Part shown: in pieces, positions 16,468-25,807 of the stretch | Layout: each line of letters opens with the position of its first letter | Position numbering within the stretch: the stretch's first letter is position 1 | Assembly (NCBI GenBank): GCA_947487385.1 | Contig: CANKWU010000008.1 | Span: 33,974 to 97,973, forward strand | From: Spartobacteria bacterium | Lineage (GTDB): Bacteria; Verrucomicrobiota; Verrucomicrobiia; Chthoniobacterales; UBA6821 | DNA length: 64,000 bases | Direction: 5' to 3' | Position numbers and translations under genes: made by a program | Notes under the pieces: model-generated | What the model saw: only the letters and a program-made list of their open reading frames with translations | Databases searched by the model: none | Told to the model about the DNA's origin: nothing

Positions 16468-17868
16468 TCAACCCTTCCATCCAAAGAACTTACGGCTCTT
16501 GATGATCTCGGCTACTTTGGGAGGAACCATTTGCTCCCAGCCAGGATCACCTTCCTGAAGCTTGGTCAGGGTCTTTGCTGAGTCGATGCCTAGGTAGTCG
16601 AGCTTGCAACCGGCCATCGGAACGATGAAACGGTTCTCGATCAGATAGGAATACAAGGCTCGAAGGCTTGGTTCGACCTTGTAGGAGGCAGCCTCGATGA
16701 TGTGACCCTTCTCATCCTTGGTGGGATAGACATAGAGACGCACCCCTTTCTTAAAGAGCCGCCCAAGACCCTCGAGAATGCCTCCGTCCAGATTGGTGTA
16801 GTACTTCTCGTCGAAGATCTCGTGGAGACTCGGAATGCCAAGCGGCATCCCGATCACACGGTCCGTGTAGCGCCGCAAATACTGAATCAGACGGTAGAAC
16901 TCGCCGTAATTGGAGATGAGTACCGTCTGCCCCAGAGCTCCGAGCATGTCGACGCGGTCGAGGAAATCCTGCAAGTCGAGCTCCCCGCCGCTCATCAGAT
17001 TCCTCATCGTGATCTCCAGAATGATTTCTGGCTTCTCGCTGTTCAGCTCCTCCTCCATCAGGAACATCGAGTGACCGCACTCGAGCATATCGTAAGCCAC
17101 ATTGGTGACCGGGCGGAAACTGCCGCGCTCGATGATGAGGGGCTTGTGATAGAAGGCATCCGCCGCCTGCACCACTTCCCCATCAGGACGGAAAAGCACG
17201 GCCTGGGCAAGCCCCTGAGTGACCAGCTCCAGACACATGATCCGGTTATCGACCATCGCGAAATCAGGTCCCGAGAATCGGATCATATCGATCTCGATGC
17301 GCGTTGACTCCAGATCATCCAGAAGCGAGGCGATGAATTTCTTCAGATCCTTACGAAGGAAAAACGCCCCATAGATCAGGTTCAGTCCGACGATACCCAG
17401 CGCCTCCTGCTGCTCGAGGTTATGTGGATCGAGCATGCGGACATGCATGATGATCTCGTTGGGCTGAGTGCGGGGATGACTCTGGAAGCGGATTCCCATC
17501 CATCCGTGCGATTCATTGAGTGTCTTGTAGGACCGGGCCGCTACGGTGTCGGCAAAGGCAAAGAAAGTGCGTTCCGCTCCTACCTTCTCGTCCAGACGTT
17601 CGATTAGCAAATCATACTCATGATCTAGCATCTCTCCCAGACGCTGACGACTGACAAAGCGTGTGCTCTTCCCGTAGATCGCATCCGAGAAAGTCATGTC
17701 ATAGGCGGAGATCGTCTTGGCGACCGTCCCGGCTGCACCGCCGACATGGAAGAAACGCCGGGCAACTTCCTGGCCTGCCCCAATCTCGGCGAAGGTTCCA
17801 TAGATCGGCTTGGACATGTTGATGTCGAAGGCCTTCTTGTTCGCTTTCAGATCGATCGGATTGAGCAT
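16468..17868 (-). CDS. Conserved protein of unknown function (466 aa)
   Basis: I do not recognise an assigned function. The protein is cytosolic in appearance, with no signal peptide or membrane segment, acidic and evenly composed, and begins with an FxINxSKPIYGTFAEIGAGQEV-type block followed by RRFFHVGGAAGTVAKTISAYDM. That block looks strongly constrained and I recall near-identical N-termini in long homologues from cyanobacteria and Verrucomicrobia, but automated names for them are inconsistent. No nucleotide-binding or catalytic motif is evident. It stands alone, convergent with lpxA, with an inverted-repeat element upstream. Confidence 0.75.
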   Translation of the reverse strand: MLNPIDLKANKKAFDINMSKPIYGTFAEIGAGQEVARRFFHVGGAAGTVAKTISAYDMTFSDAIYGKSTRFVSRQRLGEMLDHEYDLLIERLDEKVGAERTFFAFADTVAARSYKTLNESHGWMGIRFQSHPRTQPNEIIMHVRMLDPHNLEQQEALGIVGLNLIYGAFFLRKDLKKFIASLLDDLESTRIEIDMIRFSGPDFAMVDNRIMCLELVTQGLAQAVLFRPDGEVVQAADAFYHKPLIIERGSFRPVTNVAYDMLECGHSMFLMEEELNSEKPEIILEITMRNLMSGGELDLQDFLDRVDMLGALGQTVLISNYGEFYRLIQYLRRYTDRVIGMPLGIPSLHEIFDEKYYTNLDGGILEGLGRLFKKGVRLYVYPTKDEKGHIIEAASYKVEPSLRALYSYLIENRFIVPMAGCKLDYLGIDSAKTLTKLQEGDPGWEQMVPPKVAEIIKSRKFFGWKG

Positions 17869-17947
17869 GGAGAATTTCTAGAGAAGCCTTTCGCCTCTGC
17901 CTAGGCAATCCGTGTGGCAATTTCGAAACAAAGGTTGGTGATTTTTT

Positions 17948-18103
17948 CTCGCGCAGAGACGCAGGGACGCAGAGATGGTGTTGCTGAACTCTTTCTCGGG
18001 GGATGCCTCTTGATATGATATCCTGCCATTTTCCGATGGGTATCTCCCCACTCACGGCATTTTATCCAATGTTTTTCTCCGCCTCCCTGCGTCTCTGCGG
18101 GAG
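17948..18103. repeat. Inverted-repeat element, copy 1
   Basis: Two 27-bp arms, 17948-17974 and 18077-18103, are inverted repeats of each other with about four mismatches; the core is CGCAGAGACGCAGGGA. They enclose about 100 bp without a gene. A related element with the same arm core is at 58893-59036. This looks like a small non-autonomous or REP-type intergenic element. The rest of the 363-bp gap (17869-18231) shows no gene. Confidence 0.75.
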
Positions 18104-18231
18104 ATTATCTTACAGGCAGTACTGTTCAGTTTTCTGATTTCATGAGTTCCACATATGCGGTCTAACCCCTCTATATATTCTGCCCGGAAGCCAGGCGCCC
18201 CCACCAGAATGAGGGTTCGCTTTCAGCGAAT

Positions 18232-19134
18232 CTAACGCGGCATTACCCTGATGCCTTGTTTCATCACTCTGCGGCCCATGGACGGGGCGGGGTCTCCGCT
18301 GGGGTGATTATGGGCAATTAATGCGGAGACGATACCGGGGGACTTCTCCTTGGCTTTTTGGAAAGAGATCAGGATATCCCTTGGCGCGGCGATGGACTCA
18401 TTCAGCGTTCCGACAAAGAGAACCTGGCTATGGATCACGCGGTCGTCTTTATCCAAGAACGCAACCTTGAGGCTCTCCAGTGAGAAATCAGGCGTCTTGC
18501 GGGCCTCATCAAAGAATCCCATGAAGTGCTGTCCGGCCCGTTTCTCCAAGCTAGTTAACTCGTCAGTCTCGTAGCGGTTGGGCCCCTCTTCTTGACGCTT
18601 GCGGCTGAGTTGGCGCATCCGTGCAATGGGATTCTCTGCGCGGCGTGACTGGAGAGATTCCGCTTCTGTCAGGGCGTTCTTCCTGAAATGCGAATCAATT
18701 CCAGCTTGAAGTGTGTCCCCCATGCTTCGCGCTCCACCAAACATATCGGGCTCGTCGGAGTGGTTCTTGATGGAGGTGGTGATGTCGCGCATCAGGTCCT
18801 CAAATCCCGACACCGTCTCCTCGGAGTTGACTGGCTTGATCCCTTTTTTGTTCTGGGGGTAGTATTCGATCTTCTTCTGGAGAGCTAATGCGATGGCGTT
18901 GATGGTATCCCCATCTTTCCCCATTTCAGTTTGCTCGGACGCCCGCCTGAATGCCTGACCAATGCGGTCGCCGTTCTTGACGTACTCGACGACATTCTCA
19001 AGCATCCTTCCGATGGCCTCTGCGGTATTCCCGTAACCAGCTTCCCTTAGATGGAGGGCGGCGGATGTGGCTGACGGTATAGCAAAGAGCTGTTCAAGCC
19101 GTAGCAGTCCTCCGGTGGCTGCAGGACAACACAG
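18232..19134 (-). pseudogene. Decayed JAMM/RadC-like domain protein fragment
   Basis: The frame is open from a stop at 19135-19137 to 18232; an ATG at 19005 would give 257 residues, but protein-like sequence (LRLEQLFAIPSATSAALHL) continues upstream of it without a start. The C-terminal part is a JAB/JAMM metalloprotease-like domain as in RadC, with SALIAHNHPSGDPAPS. It then breaks off: the expected Asp ligand and final helix are replaced by a basic, methionine-rich tail. The long helical N-terminal part resembles pieces of large plasmid or phage polyvalent proteins. Both ends look lost, so I read it as a remnant of a mobile element. Confidence 0.6.
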
Positions 19135-19157
19135 CTATTAGCCAATATCCTGAAACT

Positions 19158-20444
19158 TTAAAGGTTGAGTTTTTTATCAAGTATAGATCCCAGATGCTCT
19201 TGGAGATCTTCATTCTCAAGGCGCTCGAGAACAGTTCCGAAAAAGCCTCGCACGATGAGCTGAGCCGCCCGTTGGGGAGCAATGCCTCGGGCCATCATGT
19301 AGAAGAGCTCGTCCTCGTTCAGTTCTCCTGAGGTTGCCCCGTGCGTGCAGCGGACGTTATCAGCAAGGATTTCCAAACCAGGCATGGAGTTGGCCTCGGC
19401 CTCGTCGCTCAGCATCAAGTTCCTGACCTTCTGGTAGGCGTCAGTCTCATGGGCATGCTCCTCGACCTTGATCAGGCCTGCAAAGATCGTCCGTGAGGAA
19501 TCCGCCAAGGCATTGTGATAGAGCAGATCGCTTGTGGCACGCGGGGCAAAATGATCTTGGAAGGTCCGCTGGTCGATCTCTCGGGTTCCGGTTGCAGGGT
19601 TGATCGAGAGCATGACACTGCGGGATTGCTCTCCCAGAAGGTGGCTGTTGCTCTCGCCCCGGATATAGGCACCTCCAAGATTCATCTGCAGGGCGGTTGA
19701 AACTGCCTCCTTCTCCACCTCGGTGGTGTTGATATGAAAAGCTGTTGTCTTGTCGCTCCATTCTTGGACAGCCACGTAATTCAGCTTCGCATTCGTTCCC
19801 AGCGTGAGGTCATTCACGGCAATAGCGAGGGAACGCTCCTCCCGCGATGAAACAAAATGATCAATCACGGTAGCGGAGGCCCCTTCACCGAGGACGATCA
19901 GGGTGTGGGGAAAGATGGTGGCATTCTCCCCCTGGACCCAATGCCAGATCTCGATCGGTTTCTCGATAACGACTCCCTGAGGGACGTAGACGAATGCCCC
20001 GGAGCGCAGAAGGGCACGGTGAAGGGCGGCGAATTTCTTTGAGCCAAGGCGCACCTCGGAAGTCATGAAACTCTTACGGAAGAGTTCTTCGTGATTCTTG
20101 GCAGCTTCCTCCAGTGGAAGGAGAAGCACTCCGGCAGGCAATCCTTTCTGATCACTGTGGACGAGAACTTCATTCGCGAAGATGAGCTTCGCAGCGAGGT
20201 TGGAGTGGGCCGAGGAACGGGCGACAAGTAACGCAGCATCCGTGACGGGAACAGCGGCATGGAAATCGGAAAGATCGATCGCCTGGAGATTGGCAAAGCG
20301 CCACGGTTCATCATTGCGCTTTGGCTGGGGCAGAGATTGAAAAAGCTCCCAAGCCTTATACTGGTCCTTACGGAACCATTCGGGCCAGTTGTTGGGGGTG
20401 CTCGAAATGCCAGTCTCGGCGGAAAAAGTGGTGGAGATACTCAT
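19158..20444 (-). CDS. sufD: Fe-S cluster assembly protein SufD
   Basis: A 428-residue beta-helix scaffold subunit of SufBC2D, which builds Fe-S clusters. The family core runs from [18 protein letters not shown] through the [11 protein letters not shown] region to the C-terminal [23 protein letters not shown]. The ATG overlaps the sufB stop by 4 bp. It is the last gene of fur-sufC-sufB-sufD; no sufS or sufU follows. Confidence 0.95.
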   Translation of the reverse strand: MSISTTFSAETGISSTPNNWPEWFRKDQYKAWELFQSLPQPKRNDEPWRFANLQAIDLSDFHAAVPVTDAALLVARSSAHSNLAAKLIFANEVLVHSDQKGLPAGVLLLPLEEAAKNHEELFRKSFMTSEVRLGSKKFAALHRALLRSGAFVYVPQGVVIEKPIEIWHWVQGENATIFPHTLIVLGEGASATVIDHFVSSREERSLAIAVNDLTLGTNAKLNYVAVQEWSDKTTAFHINTTEVEKEAVSTALQMNLGGAYIRGESNSHLLGEQSRSVMLSINPATGTREIDQRTFQDHFAPRATSDLLYHNALADSSRTIFAGLIKVEEHAHETDAYQKVRNLMLSDEAEANSMPGLEILADNVRCTHGATSGELNEDELFYMMARGIAPQRAAQLIVRGFFGTVLERLENEDLQEHLGSILDKKLNL

Positions 20445-21853
20445 CCGACCGATCCCTCCATCTCGAGGTCGATGAGACGCTTCAACTCAACGGAATATTC
20501 CATCGGAAACTGCTGAACGAGATCATTCACGAAGCCGTTCACCGCAAGGCTCATGGCGGCGGCTTCACTCAAACCGCGCTGCTGCATGTAAAAGATCTGC
20601 TCCGCGCTGATCTGACTAACGCTCGCCTCATGCTGGACGGCATTTCCCTGACCGCGAACGCTGATGGCAGGATAGGTGTCGGTGCGACTGTGACTGTTGA
20701 TCAAAAGCGCATCGCACTCGGTGTTATTCTTGCAACCCTTGAGATGCTTCGGGACATGGACCATACCGCGGTAAGTGGAGCGGCCAGTGCCGAGACTGAT
20801 CGACTTGGAAATGATGTTGCTGGTCGTGTTGTCAGCCGCATGGATCATCTTGGCACCGGTATCCTGGTGCTGGCCGTCACCGGCGAGCGCAATAGAGACG
20901 ACCTCACCGCGAGCCCCCTTCCCCTTCATCACAACACCGGGATACTTCATGGTGAGTCGGGATCCGATATTACAGTCGATCCATTTCACCTCGGCATCCT
21001 CGTGAGCGATACCGCGCTTGGTGACGAGATTGAAGACATTCGAACTCCAATTCTGGACGGTGATGTATTGGATCTTGGCACCCTTCATGGCGACAAGCTC
21101 CACAACGGCGCTGTGCAACGTGGCTGTTTCGAATTTTGGCGCGGTACAACCCTCCATGTAGGTGAGTTCGGCCCCCTCATCCGCGATGATCAAGGTTCTC
21201 TCAAACTGGCCGAAGTTTTGGGCATTGATTCGGAAGTAAGCTTGGAGCGGGTGCTTCACCTTCACTCCGGGGGGGACATAGATGAAACTTCCCCCGCTAA
21301 AGACAGCGGAGTTCAGGGCGGAGAATTTGTTGTCACCACTCGGGATCACTTTGCCGAACCACTTCTTGAAGATTTCGGGGTGCTCTTTAAGACCCTCAGA
21401 GGAGCCGACAAAGATGACTCCCTGCTCGCCGACGGCAGCCTTGATATTCGAGTAAGCTGCCTCGCTATCGAACTGGGCCTCCACTCCGGCAAGGAACTTG
21501 CGTTCCTGCTCGGGAATACCGAGACGCTCGAAGGTCTTTTTGATGTCATCAGGGACCTCATCCCAGGTTCGCTTGGGAATCTGTCCCTGCGAGAGGTAGT
21601 ACCGGATATTCTCGAAGACAATACTCTCGAGGTCCTTGGTCGCCCAATGAGTCGGCATCGGCTTCTCCAAGAACTTACGATATCCCTCCTTGCGGAAGGC
21701 ACGAACCCAATCGGGGTCATCCTTCACATCGCTGATGTAGTCGATCGTCGCCTCGGTCAGTCCTACGCCCGCATCGTAGGCGTAGTCCATCTCATAGCGA
21801 AAATCACCTGCGGAACGGTCAATATCGATGTCGGGTTTGGTCTCGGTGCTCAT
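20441..21853 (-). CDS. sufB: Fe-S cluster assembly protein SufB
   Basis: A 470-residue SufB, the main scaffold of the SufBC2D complex. Typical blocks are [13 protein letters not shown] near the N-terminus, [32 protein letters not shown], and the C-terminal [20 protein letters not shown]. Normal length. The ATG is preceded by a pyrimidine tract of repeated TTTAACT words and no Shine-Dalgarno sequence. Confidence 0.97.
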   Translation of the reverse strand: MSTETKPDIDIDRSAGDFRYEMDYAYDAGVGLTEATIDYISDVKDDPDWVRAFRKEGYRKFLEKPMPTHWATKDLESIVFENIRYYLSQGQIPKRTWDEVPDDIKKTFERLGIPEQERKFLAGVEAQFDSEAAYSNIKAAVGEQGVIFVGSSEGLKEHPEIFKKWFGKVIPSGDNKFSALNSAVFSGGSFIYVPPGVKVKHPLQAYFRINAQNFGQFERTLIIADEGAELTYMEGCTAPKFETATLHSAVVELVAMKGAKIQYITVQNWSSNVFNLVTKRGIAHEDAEVKWIDCNIGSRLTMKYPGVVMKGKGARGEVVSIALAGDGQHQDTGAKMIHAADNTTSNIISKSISLGTGRSTYRGMVHVPKHLKGCKNNTECDALLINSHSRTDTYPAISVRGQGNAVQHEASVSQISAEQIFYMQQRGLSEAAAMSLAVNGFVNDLVQQFPMEYSVELKRLIDLEMEGSVG

Positions 21854-21902
21854 GTTGGGAGTTAAAAAGTTAAAGAGTTAAAAGAGCAGGGAAGATACCC
21901 GC

Positions 21903-22688
21903 TTAGGCGGCCTTTGTGCTGGATTCCCCGTATTCTTTCTCGACCCAGTCATAGCCCAGAGACTCAAGCTTGAGGGCGAGATCCTTGTCGCCGCTGTGGA
22001 TAATCCGCCCTTCGGACATGACATGGACCTTGTCAGGAACGATGTAGTCAAGCAGGCGCTGATAGTGGGTGATGATAAGCATGCCGATATTAGGGCCACG
22101 GAGGGCATTCACACCTGCGGAGACGATCTTCAGCGCATCGATATCGAGACCGCTATCGGTCTCATCGAGCACCGCATAGGAGGGCTCGAGCATTGCCATC
22201 TGAAGGATCTCACAACGCTTCTTCTCACCGCCGGAGAATCCCTCGTTGACCGAGCGGGAGGTAAAATTGCGGGGCACGCTCAGCGCATCCATCTTGGCAT
22301 AGAGCTTGGCGTAGTAGTCGGTCGCCTCAAGCTCCTCTCCCTCGGGAAGACGCGCCTGAAGTGCGGCGCGGATGAAATTGGCAATGGTGACGCCAGGTAT
22401 CTCCATCGGGTACTGAAAGGCAAGGAAGAGTCCGAGGCGGGCGCGAACATCAGGCTCCAATCCGAGAATACTCTCCCCGTCGAGCAGGACATCGCCTGAA
22501 GTCACGTTGTAGTCGGGATGTCCGGCCATGATCTTGGCAAGCGTGCTTTTTCCGGCACCATTCTTGCCCATGATGGCGTGGACCTCTCCCTTGGGAATGT
22601 CGAGGGTCAGTCCCTTGAGGATCGGCTTGTCACCGATGGAGGCGTGAAGATCCCGAATGGAAAGTGACGAAGAGGAAGGAGCGGACAT
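21903..22688 (-). CDS. sufC: Fe-S cluster assembly ATPase SufC
   Basis: A 261-residue ABC-type ATPase with Walker [10 protein letters not shown], the SufC-specific signature [17 protein letters not shown], and Walker [13 protein letters not shown]. It powers the SufB-SufD scaffold. It follows the Fur-family gene by 6 bp and precedes sufB by 49 bp, so all four genes should form one transcript. Confidence 0.97.
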   Translation of the reverse strand: MSAPSSSSLSIRDLHASIGDKPILKGLTLDIPKGEVHAIMGKNGAGKSTLAKIMAGHPDYNVTSGDVLLDGESILGLEPDVRARLGLFLAFQYPMEIPGVTIANFIRAALQARLPEGEELEATDYYAKLYAKMDALSVPRNFTSRSVNEGFSGGEKKRCEILQMAMLEPSYAVLDETDSGLDIDALKIVSAGVNALRGPNIGMLIITHYQRLLDYIVPDKVHVMSEGRIIHSGDKDLALKLESLGYDWVEKEYGESSTKAA

Positions 22689-22694
22689 GGTCGG

Positions 22695-23195
22695 TTACTT
22701 GGTGGATGGTTTAGCGTTGGAATGATTTGCGTTGGAATGATTTGAGGTTTTGGAAGGGGTTCCGCAGTTCGCGCAAAGGCCGCGGAGCGTGACATCATGC
22801 TGGGTCACCAAGAATCCGGGAGGGAGCTTCCATCCTTTCCCACGGGTCTCGGAAAATTCGATATCAGAGATATGCCCGCATTCCGTGCAGTGGAAGTGTC
22901 CATGCTCCTGAAGATTTGCGCAAAAGCGTGTCGGTTCCCGATCAACATGGACTGCTTTCACCAAACCACTGCCCACCATGGTCTCGAGGCAGTTATAGAC
23001 GGTGGCGAGCGAGATCGAGGGCATCCTTTTCTGGGAACGGATGAAGACCTCCGTGGCTGTCGGATGATCCATCTTGTCCATCAGCACTTCGTAGACTTGG
23101 CGGCGCTGCGGCGTCAGCCTCAGGCCTCCCTGCACCATGGCCGAGGCATACTTCCTCATGGGGGAGTCGTTGGGGGGGGATGTAGATTTAATCAT
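22695..23195 (-). CDS. Fur-family regulator heading the suf operon
   Basis: A 166-residue Fur/PerR-like repressor: a winged helix (LRLTPQRRQVYEVL, then SLATVYNCLETMV) followed by the metal-binding dimerisation part with HGHFHCTECGH and a second CxxC in GLCANCG, which form a structural zinc site. Position at the head of suf suggests it controls Fe-S assembly in response to iron or oxidative stress. The ATG at 23195 abuts a palindromic operator. An internal ATG at 23159 would also give a full domain. The terminal tail is an Asn/Ser/His-rich repeat. Confidence 0.92.
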   Translation of the reverse strand: MIKSTSPPNDSPMRKYASAMVQGGLRLTPQRRQVYEVLMDKMDHPTATEVFIRSQKRMPSISLATVYNCLETMVGSGLVKAVHVDREPTRFCANLQEHGHFHCTECGHISDIEFSETRGKGWKLPPGFLVTQHDVTLRGLCANCGTPSKTSNHSNANHSNAKPSTK

Positions 23196-23209
23196 GAGAT
23201 AGAATCTCA
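23195..23209. promoter_or_regulatory. Palindromic Fur-type operator of the fur-suf operon
   Basis: The 15-bp sequence TGAGATAGAATCTCA is a perfect 6-bp inverted repeat with a 3-bp spacer. Read as hexamers it is GAGATT-C-TATCTC on the gene strand. It touches the start codon, so the cognate repressor would block the operon and its own gene. Related boxes occur before feoAB, the TonB-dependent receptor and exbB. Confidence 0.7.
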
Positions 23210-23268
23210 ATCTACCACCCGTATCAACGCATTCAAGCTTAATTAAGAACGATTCTAAATAAGGGGGG

Positions 23269-24438
23269 TTAATGAATTTGATAGATCGCCCGGCTCGCCT
23301 TCCCCGACATCAGAATCAAGCAGAGGAGATTGATCGAGTCTTCGTAATACTGCTCCCTACTCCCGAGCGCATAGCGTTCCACCTTTTCCTTCCATGGCGT
23401 CATACCTAACGCCATCGCAGCCACGCCGGTAGGAGTAATGAAACAGGCTGTGTCAAAGTCGCTATGATGCAGGGGACGCCCATCCAGGCGGTACCCGGCC
23501 CTGAACTGTTCCGGATCGTTCACGTTCATCATGGCCCATTGCATAAAAGATCCTAGGATCTCCTTAGCTCGAACATCCTGTGTGACGAGGAGAGCCCAAC
23601 CAATTCTCCACGGGACTCGGCAAGCATTGTAGTAAAAGTCACCGTCATGGTACCCCTCCAGAAAGCCCGGCCGAGCGGGTGCCCAAGTCCAGTTTTTTTG
23701 AACGCCGAAATCCGGAATGAGTCCCGTCGTTGGCGCGGATTGATTCTGTAATTCTTTGAGGATTTCATAGGAGCGATCCTCAACCTTGCCCCAGAGCGGA
23801 TCTCCCGTGGCATCGGCAAAGGCCCGAAAATGAGTCGGCATCAAGTCAGAGGGACGAGTCTGCCCCGGGGCCTCATTCCAATCGCCAAGACGCAGCGAAA
23901 AATCGGGCCTCACCAGCGATGATCCGATGGCCCCGATCAGGTTCTTCGCTTCCACCTGATAGGCATCATCCCCCCAGCGTTCATAAGCCAGCAGAAGGGC
24001 ATAGGCCATATCGAGTTCCCCGTCGGTGGCGCAGTCGTTTTTGCCGGGACGTTCATCTGGCGGAATCTTCCAACACATGAAGGCGTGATTAATCGATGAA
24101 GGAAAACGCTTCCGAAACCTATTGAGACCGTCGAACTGTTGTTTGGCCTCGGGATCCTCATCGGCCATGAGCGCAGTGATCAGCATTCCATATCCCATCG
24201 CCTCGGAGACCGTTCCTCCCTTACCATTGTAGTCTACCTTGAAGTCTCCCGAAAACCGGATGGAGGGCTTTAAGTATTTCTGCTTCCAGTAGGAATAATA
24301 GGCATAAGTAGCCTTGCGTGAGGTCCGACTGAGTGCGGGCACGACATCCCCCGCTTTCAGGGGATGAACACCAGGAAGAAACACTCCCGCGAGCACACAG
24401 ATCAGTCCGACGTTCCATGCAAAGGATCGGGGATTCAC
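23269..24438 (-). CDS. Glycoside hydrolase family 8 protein (secreted endo-glucanase/xylanase type)
   Basis: A 389-residue protein with an N-terminal signal peptide (to about residue 30). GH8 landmarks: VSEAMGYGMLI, with the catalytic Glu near residue 79, and the family signature ATDGELDMAYALLLAYERWG. The substrate could be cellulose, chitosan or xylan. Its ATG overlaps the recO stop by 4 bp, so it is cotranscribed with housekeeping genes, which is unusual for a polysaccharidase. In cellulose-producing bacteria a GH8 (BcsZ) accompanies bcs genes, but none are in view. Confidence 0.88.
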   Translation of the reverse strand: MNPRSFAWNVGLICVLAGVFLPGVHPLKAGDVVPALSRTSRKATYAYYSYWKQKYLKPSIRFSGDFKVDYNGKGGTVSEAMGYGMLITALMADEDPEAKQQFDGLNRFRKRFPSSINHAFMCWKIPPDERPGKNDCATDGELDMAYALLLAYERWGDDAYQVEAKNLIGAIGSSLVRPDFSLRLGDWNEAPGQTRPSDLMPTHFRAFADATGDPLWGKVEDRSYEILKELQNQSAPTTGLIPDFGVQKNWTWAPARPGFLEGYHDGDFYYNACRVPWRIGWALLVTQDVRAKEILGSFMQWAMMNVNDPEQFRAGYRLDGRPLHHSDFDTACFITPTGVAAMALGMTPWKEKVERYALGSREQYYEDSINLLCLILMSGKASRAIYQIH

Positions 24439-24971
24439 AGGCTTTCGGAGAGATGCTCCAGAAGGCGCGGGCGGCTCTCTGGAAGCTTATGCGCGACGGA
24501 GGCCAGGGATCGATGGGCAGGAACTGAGGGATCATGGATGCCGAGAGATTTGGCGAGTTCCGTCTCAAAATGGGTCACGGCGCGCCGACTCGGTGACTGC
24601 GTTCGCAGGAAGCCCCAGGCCCGTTCCAACAAGGCAAAAACTTCCGGAACCGGATGCATCGGTTCGGTGAAGAGATCGCAGAGTTCTGAGAAATAGGCTG
24701 CCGAAAGAATGGTGGAATAGGTCGAGGGGAGAAGCGCACTGGTCTCGACCACCACCTCGCTGAGAGAATGAAGTTCACCACTTTTGGAAGACTTGAAGGA
24801 GATTTCCGCAACCGTGAAAAGTTCCAACCTTCCGGAAAAGAGGCCTCCCGGCTTGGTAGCGCTGCGGGCCGTCGTCTTCACCTTGCCATGCCGGTCAGTG
24901 AGCCAGATCACCACAAGGCTATTCTCGGAGAACCTGTACCGCCTCAGCAGAATGGCACGCGCTTCCTCCAT
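24435..24971 (-). CDS. recO: DNA repair protein RecO (short form)
   Basis: A 178-residue protein matching the N-terminal OB-fold and helical part of RecO (ARAILLRRYRFSENSLVVIWLTD-type start, KPGGLFSGRLELFTVAE, YFSELCDLFTEP). RecO loads RecA onto SSB-coated DNA. Typical RecO has about 240 residues with a zinc-binding Cys cluster; this one has no such cluster and ends early. It overlaps the GH8 start and follows the DUF2017 gene by 6 bp. Confidence 0.78.
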   Translation of the reverse strand: MEEARAILLRRYRFSENSLVVIWLTDRHGKVKTTARSATKPGGLFSGRLELFTVAEISFKSSKSGELHSLSEVVVETSALLPSTYSTILSAAYFSELCDLFTEPMHPVPEVFALLERAWGFLRTQSPSRRAVTHFETELAKSLGIHDPSVPAHRSLASVAHKLPESRPRLLEHLSESL

Positions 24972-24977
24972 TCGCTA

Positions 24978-25481
24978 TTATCTTCCCGATTCATCCTCCA
25001 TTGCCTGGAGAAGGCACTCCTGAATGAACGCGTAAAAATTCACCTGCATGAGAGCGAGGCCCCGTTCGGTGGAGAGATCGGAGGACTCCTTCTCGGAGAG
25101 ATCTTTTTCAGTGAACCGATTTTCCTCAGCAAGAGCTAAGCGGAGAGCATTCAGTGTCGTCAACCAGGCATCCGTATGATCGGGAGAGATCTCCAGGATC
25201 CAGGAGGGAGTCTTCCCCTTCTGCTGAATCATGCCGGCCAGATCGTCCGACACTACGGCTCGCTCCAGATCAAAATGATGCCTTAGGTCCGGCTGTACAT
25301 GGTCCTGCCAGTCAAGGCGCAGCTCCTTGCCCTCACCGGGAGATGGCAATAGACGCGCACTCCCCTCGGGATAACGCTCCCAGGGGTCCATGGCGACAAC
25401 CTGCAGCAACTCGCCCAGCAAAGGATGAATCCTGCTAAAGCGGAAGTTTCCGTTTTTTGAGCGCTCGAAGATCATCGGCAT
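24978..25481 (-). CDS. DUF2017-like protein next to clpS
   Basis: A 167-residue acidic protein with a central helical region and no signal peptide or membrane segment. It resembles DUF2017, a family found beside clpS in actinobacteria (there including an oxidative-stress regulator) and, as I recall, in Verrucomicrobia. The start is MPMIFERS; MIFERS two codons later is equally possible. It follows clpS by 38 bp, and this gap carries two exact copies of TTAATTAACCTC. Function is unknown; the link to ClpS is from gene order. Confidence 0.6.
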   Translation of the reverse strand: MPMIFERSKNGNFRFSRIHPLLGELLQVVAMDPWERYPEGSARLLPSPGEGKELRLDWQDHVQPDLRHHFDLERAVVSDDLAGMIQQKGKTPSWILEISPDHTDAWLTTLNALRLALAEENRFTEKDLSEKESSDLSTERGLALMQVNFYAFIQECLLQAMEDESGR

Positions 25482-25519
25482 TCAGTCCCTTAATTAACCT
25501 CTAGTAATCTTAATTAACC

Positions 25520-25807
25520 TCAGGAGGACTTCTCCAGGGTTGCCAGCAGAAGGAACGCGTGAAGCTGCTGAACGTAGTGCTCCGCCCGCTCTCTGCCGCC
25601 GCTCCAGACGACCGATCGTCCCTTGCTATGGACCTCCATCATGTGTCTCTCGGCGCGCTCCCTTGTCCACCCGAAGATCCTACGGAAAACCATCGTGACA
25701 TAGCTCATGAGATTCACAGGATCATTGTGAACCACGACCAGCCAAGGAAGATCAAGACCCTCCAACAGATCGGCTTCTGGAGCATCAAGAAGCCCCGGCT
25801 CGCTCAT
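25520..25807 (-). CDS. clpS: ATP-dependent Clp protease adaptor ClpS
   Basis: A small protein of about 95 residues that delivers N-degron substrates to ClpAP/ClpCP. The family core is PWLVVVHNDPVNLMSYVTMV, with the DP-N substrate-site residues, followed by MMEVHSKGRSVVWSGGRERAE. The ATG at 25807 is chosen because it overlaps the upstream stop as ATGA; an in-frame ATG at 25816 would add three residues. Position between an unknown protein and DUF2017 suggests a small proteolysis-linked operon. Confidence 0.92.
   Translation of the reverse strand: MSEPGLLDAPEADLLEGLDLPWLVVVHNDPVNLMSYVTMVFRRIFGWTRERAERHMMEVHSKGRSVVWSGGRERAEHYVQQLHAFLLLATLEKSS

Noticed and set aside
17948..18103. CRISPR array
   Set aside because: There are only two arms, inverted relative to each other, with one interior and no regular spacers.
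20321..21865. Long 514-codon plus-strand frame over sufB
   Set aside because: It is the antisense of sufB and sufD; composition (many His, Gly, Leu, Asp) is typical of a shadow frame.
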